A stretch of 39,963 bases of DNA from Rhizophagus sp. LPA8_4_AMF (taxonomy: Eukaryota; Glomeromycota; Glomeromycetes; Glomerales; Glomeraceae). Positions 33,475-39,963 of the stretch are shown here, in pieces. The DNA lies in contig JADRCO010000269.1 in the NCBI GenBank assembly GCA_021464525.1, positions 1 through 39,963 on the forward strand, written 5' to 3'. The notes under the pieces are model-generated. The model ran no database searches. It was not told the origin of the DNA and was given only the letters and a program-made list of their open reading frames with translations. The translations under genes and the position numbers were made by a program. Each line of letters opens with the position of its first letter. Position 1 is the first letter of the stretch.

Positions 33475-34110
33475 TTCCGTCTCGATATATTTCCATAATA
33501 GGATGATAGGGAGGAAATTTTATATCTTAAACGTTCATTAATTAAATCTTGTGATCTATATAAAGTAGTTAAGTAGTCTAGAGGGATAGTAACAATTTTT
33601 TTCTATGAATTGTTCTTTTTAGATTATTATTTATTATATTATATTAAACTAAATTGAAAAAATTACGTGTATTTTTTTTTTTTATTGTCGAATAATAAAA
33701 AAATTTTTTTTTTTTTTTTTCTTTATTTGAAGTGTCAAATGTTTGGATGATTTGTAAACGGTATCCGTAAAAAAAAAAAAAATGAAAAAAATGAAAAATC
33801 ATGTCGAATTAAAAAAAAAAGAGAATAAAAACGTAAAAAATGCTCGAAAAATGCTATGTAATAATAATTCAGAAATTTGCCGATGTGTATATTATTCAGA
33901 TTAATTTGCCAATTTTAAACGAGATGATCGAATTTTTTTCCGTTGAATATTATTTACAATTGTCCCATAATCTAATTACAGAAATTTAAATAAAAACTCT
34001 AAAATTGTTTAAAAGTAAAGAATACGAGGCCGAATAAAATATTTTTTTTTTTTGTTTGTTTTTTTTTGGTGTTTTTTTTTTGGTTTTTTTGGATTATCAT
34101 AAAAAGTCAT
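31863..34110. other. Intergenic region 3' of the zinc-finger gene
   Basis: No supported gene. It contains a GCAAGCAATGCAAGCAATGCA duplication near 32371, degenerate ATATACCAA repeats at 32640-32760, a TAA/ATA trinucleotide microsatellite at 33435-33473, and long A and T runs near the gene. The last 200 bp or so is presumably its 3' UTR on the minus strand. Confidence 0.45.
33435..33473. repeat. Trinucleotide microsatellite (ATA)n, about 13 units
   Basis: An uninterrupted run of AATAAT within A/T-rich DNA. Read on the minus strand it produces a spurious polytyrosine frame, which should not be called as a gene. Confidence 0.85.
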
Positions 34111-35382
34111 CTACATATTGACTGGTTTAAATTTTTTCGCACCAGAATGTGGAAGAGTAGCTTGAGCACAAGGAAGACCACTATCAGAACGAAGATGACG
34201 ATTTAAAGCATCTAATCTAGCAAAAGCACGACTACAATGACTGCAAACATGAGGTTTGACCCCCAAATGTAAATTATAATGGCGTTTACGATCATGTTGT
34301 CTTGCGAAAGCTCTCATGCAACCTTGATATCCACAAAGGAATGGTCTTTCATCAGTGTGAGTACGTAAATGACTTTTTAAATTGTATTGACGAGTAAAGG
34401 TTTTTGGACAATCTTCATAAGGACATTCAAATGGTGAAGCAGTTTTTGATTTACGGGCAGGTTTTGGTGGTGCCAAATTCATTGTATGTAATCTTTCTGC
34501 CATATCGCTTGGAAGAGATTTACGATGTCCTCTATGAGAAATTGTAGATTGAGTTCTGCCACGTAATACATTGGAATCTGATTTTCTATTATTTGTCTTA
34601 TTTTTTGGTTGATCTTGAACTTCTTGTTGTTGATGATGATGTTGTTGTTGTAGTTGTTGCTGCTGTTGTTGTTGTTGTTGTTGTTGTTGTTGCTGTTGTT
34701 GCTGTTGTTGATGTTGAACTCCTGCGAGAACTTCCTGTTCCATAATATCTATTTGAGAATTGGTAATTGCCATTGTTGGTAATTGATCATCAGAGGTTGA
34801 TAGTTGCATCGGTTGCATCGTATAAGGATAAAGACTATCAGCAATGGCGGCAGCTTTTATAGGAGTAATTGGGGTCGCAGGTACAAAATTAAACATTGGT
34901 TGATCAACGGACAAACATTCAGCAAAAGTATTTGGAGAAAGTCCATTAAAATTATCGTTTAAAAAATTATTCGTGGTAGTATTTTGATTAGTAGAAGTAA
35001 TATTTGTATCGAGTTTAAGTGAACCGCCAACCGAATCAACGGTTAAATCATGATATTGTGCAATATCATTCAAAGAATTCGAAAATAATTGAGTAGAATC
35101 TTGGGTATAATATTCAAAAGATTCATCTTGGTCAAAATATGTTTGTTCATTTGGAAGATTTGGTGAGGAAACTCCAGAACTTATGTAACCATCAGATGAA
35201 GGTTCATAATCTGAAAGGGAAGGAGATGATCCTATACTTGAACTTTGCGCTGGTGAACCATAAGATGGAGTATAATAATTATAATATCCATAAGTTGGTT
35301 GAATAGTAGTAGCTGTTGGATAATAATCAATATCAGTAACTGGGAGTTCTTTTTGAAAAAGATATCCGGTTTGAATTTCCAT
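34111..35382 (-). CDS. Crz1/Prz1-type C2H2 zinc-finger transcription factor
   Basis: Single-exon ORF of 423 residues. The C-terminus has three zinc fingers: C320, C325, H338, H342; C350, C355, H368, H372; and C380, C383, H396 with C405. The finger words TFTRQYNLKSHLRTHTDERP, AFARQHDRKRH and AFARLDALNRHLRSDSGLPC match calcineurin-responsive Crz1/Prz1 factors, including the third finger ending in Cys. Such factors enter the nucleus after calcineurin dephosphorylation and activate calcium and stress genes. The N-terminal half is disordered and rich in Ser, Tyr and Asn (residues 1-160), with many SP/TP sites. A 19-Gln run occupies 225-243, followed by Leu, QQQ, HHH, QQQ. A basic stretch comes before the fingers (about 305-314). 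I see no clear PxIxIT calcineurin-docking motif. It appears intact, and the start is the first ATG. Confidence 0.82.
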   Translation of the reverse strand: MEIQTGYLFQKELPVTDIDYYPTATTIQPTYGYYNYYTPSYGSPAQSSSIGSSPSLSDYEPSSDGYISSGVSSPNLPNEQTYFDQDESFEYYTQDSTQLFSNSLNDIAQYHDLTVDSVGGSLKLDTNITSTNQNTTTNNFLNDNFNGLSPNTFAECLSVDQPMFNFVPATPITPIKAAAIADSLYPYTMQPMQLSTSDDQLPTMAITNSQIDIMEQEVLAGVQHQQQQQQQQQQQQQQQQQQQLQQQHHHQQQEVQDQPKNKTNNRKSDSNVLRGRTQSTISHRGHRKSLPSDMAERLHTMNLAPPKPARKSKTASPFECPYEDCPKTFTRQYNLKSHLRTHTDERPFLCGYQGCMRAFARQHDRKRHYNLHLGVKPHVCSHCSRAFARLDALNRHLRSDSGLPCAQATLPHSGAKKFKPVNM

Positions 35383-35781
35383 TGCTAATTATATTCGTTT
35401 TTTTTGCGTCGTTAAAAATAAAGAAAGAAAGAAATACGATTTTTTATGATCGATTTTTACGAAGAAAATTTTTTTTTTTTTTTTACGAAATTTTTAAATT
35501 TTTATGGAATGATTATAGACAGATCGATATATATATAAGTAAAAATGACAATTAATATCCGTAATAGTAACAGATTACCATTTAATGGTTAAAAATAGAA
35601 ATTAAAATGATTTGCCGAATATTCCGTGTAATGTAGTGCAAAAATAGTAAAGACTTTTTTTTTTTATGAGAGGGTATTTCTTTAAAGATATAAATAGACT
35701 TTATCGTAATAGTTTATAGATTAATATATATAAAAAAAAATAGTATACAGTATATATATATAAAAAAAAGTAAAAACTCTT

Positions 35782-35812
<31 letters not shown>

Positions 35813-36300
35813 TAAAAACTTTTTTTTTTTAAAAAAAAAAAAAAAATAAAGAAGTACTTTCTTTATATGATTGAATAACGAATAGAAGTGGAAGAATAAA
35901 AAGGAACAAAAGATTTCTTTAAACTTCTCAAAATATTTTAGCTTTTTTTTCTATTATTTTAAACACACGCTAAAAAGTGTTGGTGTTGGAAGAGAAAAAG
36001 GGCATTCTTGTTATTATATATATTTTTTTTTTCTGCATTTAAGGTGACACAAAATGAGTTATTTTTGGAATATGAATAATAAATATTTAAAATACATCAG
36101 GTTGCATGATAATTCCAATATTAGAAATATCACAGTGATAATTTATAATCAACGGCCGATAAAAATAGATTTTGTATTTAATGTAATCAAAAAGATTCGG
36201 ATAAATTTCCGTCTTTATTAAAAAATTGGTTTTAACCTGTGTAACAAACAATTTTAGTTATCTTTACCAAATTATTGGATTACATTACCTGTATTTAATG
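35383..36300. promoter_or_regulatory. Upstream region of the zinc-finger gene
   Basis: About 900 bp with no ORF. It is dominated by A and T homopolymers, including two adjacent T-run/A-run blocks at about 35779-35812 and 35820-35846. These could fold or exclude nucleosomes. A long 5' UTR or promoter is expected here, but no specific site can be named. Confidence 0.4.
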
Positions 36301-39300
36301 TGCCACTTCTTTGACGTTTATTTTTTGCCACTTTTTCAGCCTTACCATATTTAGTTGATATTCAATGCACGTGCTTTCATTATAATACCCGAAGTTATTC
36401 ATAGCATTTCAACGATCTTTGAGAATTAAATTGATTTACGATAAAAAAAAAAAAAATGCATAATGTTTGATAGGACAAGTGTGTGTGTGGGAAAAAATTA
36501 AAAAATAAAGTTCATGAATTTTAAAATTTTTTAACCAAAATCATCATATTTCTAACATTTCTAACCTTTTTTCTTTCATTCTTACTTTTAAAATGATATA
36601 ATCATAATTAAGCAAAATAAAATAAATTAAGAAAAGTTGAATAAAGTTCGGTTATTAATTTTTTCTCCACAATAATTAGACAAGAAAGATTAGATTTTTA
36701 ATCAGCCACCTTTACTAGAGAGAGAAAGATGAGATATACGGATTTTACATTGTTATCATAGAATTTCGCTTTACATTGTTATGATTGTAAAAAAAAAAAA
36801 ATTTTTTTTATCTGATAATTCTATAATATGATTTGTTTACTGTTTAAGGGATGGATATTAAATTTCCTAAAGTAGGAAATATAAGATAAAAGTTATTACT
36901 GGTTGTTCAATTATTTGAATATTCATAAGTAATCGGTCATTCCGAAGTTAATATTATCATCTCAAATTTCATTAATCAATCATTATTCTCGCCCGAATTA
37001 TGGTATCTTAAAACATTTAACGGAATAGTCCGCTAATTAATGACCGCAGTATACGTGGCTTATCAACCGAAAGTTACTCAATTTACCTATTTATAATAAT
37101 ATCGAAATATATAAAGTGGCGAGTAAAAAATAATTATTATCTTATTATCAATGAAAGGGGGGTAAAAGTTAAACAAAGTAATTGCAAAAGAGTCATCTTA
37201 TACTAAGCCTAATAAGCCATAGGTCATTACCGACTCATAAATCAGTACGACGTTCTTATCATATTTATCAAGTGTTCAAGCATTTAAAGTTGTGGTTTAA
37301 ATCATCTGATGTATTGATGATCATCAAAGGTATCCAAAAAAAGTAACTAGGAGAGGGACGGAGAGAATAAAATACATAAAATACTAAATTACATTTTGTT
37401 TTTTTCCTGGCAATTTGGCAATTTTTTAAAAAAAAACTCCGTTTTAAATTCATATTTCACACTCTTTTATATGAAAAAAAATTCATCAAATTATTAAACT
37501 TGGCACAGCATTTGAAACATTGAAGAAAAAATTTCTTAGTTCCATGATTACCAGCCACTAGCTAAAATAAGGTGGCTTGTGTAAATAGAATTTTCTTTGA
37601 TGGCTGAAACATGCATGAGGAATTTTCGGATAATGTGGATGATGCAGAGAAACATGTGTGGAATATGTGGAATATGTGTAGAATAATAAACAAATACATC
37701 ATATGCATCATATGCATCATATGCATCATATGTAACCATGGATATTTTTAAATCAGTATAACCATATAACCCTAGTTAATTAATAATGTTAATAATAAAC
37801 AATTTATAATTTTAAAGTATTATATATTATTATGTAGCAACCAATAATTACGAAATATGAAATTCTAAAAATAAAAATTTGATTAACTTGACAATGGTTA
37901 TATAATAAACAATGATATATAATGATATTCATAATAAGATGACGTATTAAATCATTTTATCATCCCCTCAAAATAACAAAAATAGTTAGACTAAATAGTA
38001 AATTAAGATGGCATCATGAATAATTTTACAATTCTTTACCAGGTTTTAAAGAATATAATTATGAAGTTTATCAAGATTTTTATGCATAATACAGTAAGTA
38101 ATAAAAAAATTATTATTTTTTTTTTTTTTCAATAAAATTTATTTTATTTTATTTTATTATATCTTATTATTAGTTTTTATTATTAGTTAAAAAAAAATTA
38201 AAATTAAAATTAAAATTATTATACATATATAAATATACATTTTATTTTTTTTTATATTTTAAAATTACATTGTTTCGTACTCATTTTAGTAAGTAAACCT
38301 GAAACTCAAACTATTTTTCATAAGGAGAGAAGTTTAAAGTAGATCATCCTTGTAAGATAATGTTACATTATAACAATTATATCATTACTTTAAATTCCAC
38401 GTTATTTGCTTATTTATTCACCATCTGTTATTTTTTTTCTGCAACATGAAAGGGGAAGGATAAACAAATATTTGGTAATTAAAATTTTTTAATATTTAAT
38501 AATTTATTATTATTATTTTTTTTTTTTCAAAAATAAACAATCCAAGAAAAATAAAAAAACAATAACGCAAAAACAAAAAAAGTAACTGACTTAATAAAAA
38601 AAAAGTGATAATCAAAAATTTATCACCAAACACAAAATTACACCATATATACAATGACGTAATTTCTTGTATGTCATCGTGTGAAACAAATAACCCAAAA
38701 AAATTGGTTTGATAATATTTGATAATATAATTTAAATCTATTTTTATATTCTTATCACTTAATAATAATACCAGGAAATCTGTCTAATTCTAATAATATA
38801 ATTATTTGGAAATTGTGGCATTGTTATATTTATTATTATAATTTTATATCATTTATATTATTTTTATCGAAAAATTCATTAATTATTATTGGATTTAATT
38901 AATTATTTAATCATCATGCCAAGATTATTTAAGATCTTTTTTTTTCTTTGTAATTGGAGAAGAAAGAAAATAGAAAAAAAGAAAAGTCTTGAAACATTAA
39001 ATAATTAATCGTATGATTTTGTATGATTTCACAAGCCTTAATATGTCGAGGCCGTTTTTTATTCTCGATCAACTGCTTCTAATTTCTTTCATTCTATTTT
39101 ACCCGTTTGATTCATGCATTTAATTAATTTGAAATTAAGGAGGTGAATAAAAACGTTTAAGAATAATAATAAAGAATTTGTTTTTAAAAAAAACTACGCG
39201 TGATTTATTTTTCTCTTTCCTTCTTTTAGAAATTATTTCTCTATAAATGACTTAATTTGAATCACAATATAATTTCCTTTAATTCTATTTCATTGTAATG

Positions 39301-39906
39301 TTGTGACTATGAAAAAAAAAAAGAAAAGATGCAAGGAAATAATTTCTAAAAATAATTTCCACCGAATTAAAAAAAAAATTCATTACGTGTTCTTTAATAT
39401 ATCATTTGATCTGCCGTTAATCTAAGCTTTTTCAATTTTAGCTTTTTTGTGTTACAATATTACACTAATGTATTATAACAAATGAAGATCATTTTTTTGT
39501 AAATCATTCATTTGCATTTTTTTTAAAAAAAATTTTCTTTTTTAAAAAAGGGCGTAATAATAAGATTTGAATTTTTTTGTAAGGGTACATTCTTTTTTGG
39601 TTTGATTATCATTATTATCATTAGTAAAACCTGGTAAAAAACTTGATTTTAATTAAAATTCTAACCTTATTACGGTATTGATGTTATGATACTTGAGGCG
39701 GTGTTTCTATTTATGATAATCTTGAGGTAATTATTTACTTTTTGGGAAAAAAAATTATTTGAAAAAAGGAAATTTAATTAATCAAATTTCTATTTTTGTA
39801 AATTGAATAAACTAAACTAATCCATTTAAAGTTAATGCTATGATGAAAATATTAATATTTTTGGAAATCGCTTAGTTCATAATTGTTGAAATTCGGTTAA
39901 CCCCGA

Positions 39907-39909
<3 letters not shown>
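36301..39909. other. AT-rich intergenic DNA
   Basis: No credible gene on either strand. It contains a 9-bp tandem repeat at 37698-37733, a short GTGGAATAT duplication near 37658-37678, a fold-back near 37555-37580 (AGCCACTAG...AAGGTGGCT), and many homopolymer runs. Small minus-strand frames at 37268-37453 and 37548-37739 are low-complexity and not supported. Confidence 0.45.
37698..37733. repeat. 9-bp tandem repeat CATCATATG, four units
   Basis: Four head-to-tail copies. Because the unit is three codons long, the minus strand reads as a repeating Asp-Ala-Tyr peptide, a frame artefact rather than a gene. Confidence 0.85.

Positions 39910-39963
<54 letters not shown>
39910..39963. repeat. Poly(T) run to the window edge
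   Basis: 54 consecutive T residues up to the last base. It could be a true homopolymer, the A-tail of a minus-strand retro-insertion, or a length artefact of assembly. The end of the run is outside the window. Confidence 0.8.

Noticed and set aside
33314-33496. Minus-strand ORF with polytyrosine
   Set aside because: Produced by the ATA microsatellite; the rest is low-complexity Ile/Phe.
37548-37739. Minus-strand ORF with repeated Asp-Ala-Tyr
   Set aside because: Generated by the 9-bp CATCATATG tandem repeat.

Overview
The window looks like nuclear DNA of an arbuscular mycorrhizal fungus of the Rhizophagus type (inference). The reasons are its very high A+T content, short GT-AG introns of about 65-95 nt, a helical-domain/kinase/Sel1 protein of a kind expanded in these fungi, fungal PAM17, NOG1 and Crz1-type genes, and intergenic DNA packed with small inverted-repeat elements. 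No bacterial-type operons, tRNA or rRNA genes were recognised.

Layout. (1) 1-9.0 kb is repeat-dominated. It holds a large inverted duplication (arms about 1010-3312 and 4204-5723) of a decayed element, with nested inverted-repeat insertions. Several MITE-like elements have readable target-site duplications (hAT-like, Mutator-like, mariner-like). (2) 9.08-11.64 kb is the most unusual part. On the minus strand it carries a tandem array of intron-like units: 14 near-identical copies of the splice-donor string GTAAGTTTCG, TTTGTAG acceptors, and microexon-sized segments of 32-42 nt. A 127-residue coiled-coil ORF sits inside it. (3) 12.0-18.7 kb holds broken minus-strand gene remains with frameshifts and a hAT-like MITE inserted in an exon, then a plus-strand gene fragment and a short interstitial telomere-type repeat. 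(4) 19.8-26.5 kb is the gene-dense core. PAM17 (mitochondrial import motor) is on the minus strand, divergent from NOG1 (60S ribosome assembly GTPase; 10 exons, all phases closed). Next comes a five-exon gene for a MLKL-like N-terminal helical bundle, a kinase domain with DFG changed to SNF, and Sel1 repeats. (5) 26.5-34.1 kb is AT-rich intergenic DNA with a mariner-like MITE, a repeat 3' end and tandem repeats. (6) 34.1-35.4 kb encodes a Crz1/Prz1-type zinc-finger transcription factor with a 19-residue polyglutamine run. (7) 35.4-40.0 kb is AT-rich non-coding DNA ending in a run of 54 T.

The intact genes do not form one pathway. PAM17 and NOG1 are housekeeping genes sharing a 257-bp divergent promoter. 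The kinase-like gene and the Crz1-like factor are probably signalling genes. Exon joins were worked out by eye from splice signals, frame continuity and family knowledge.
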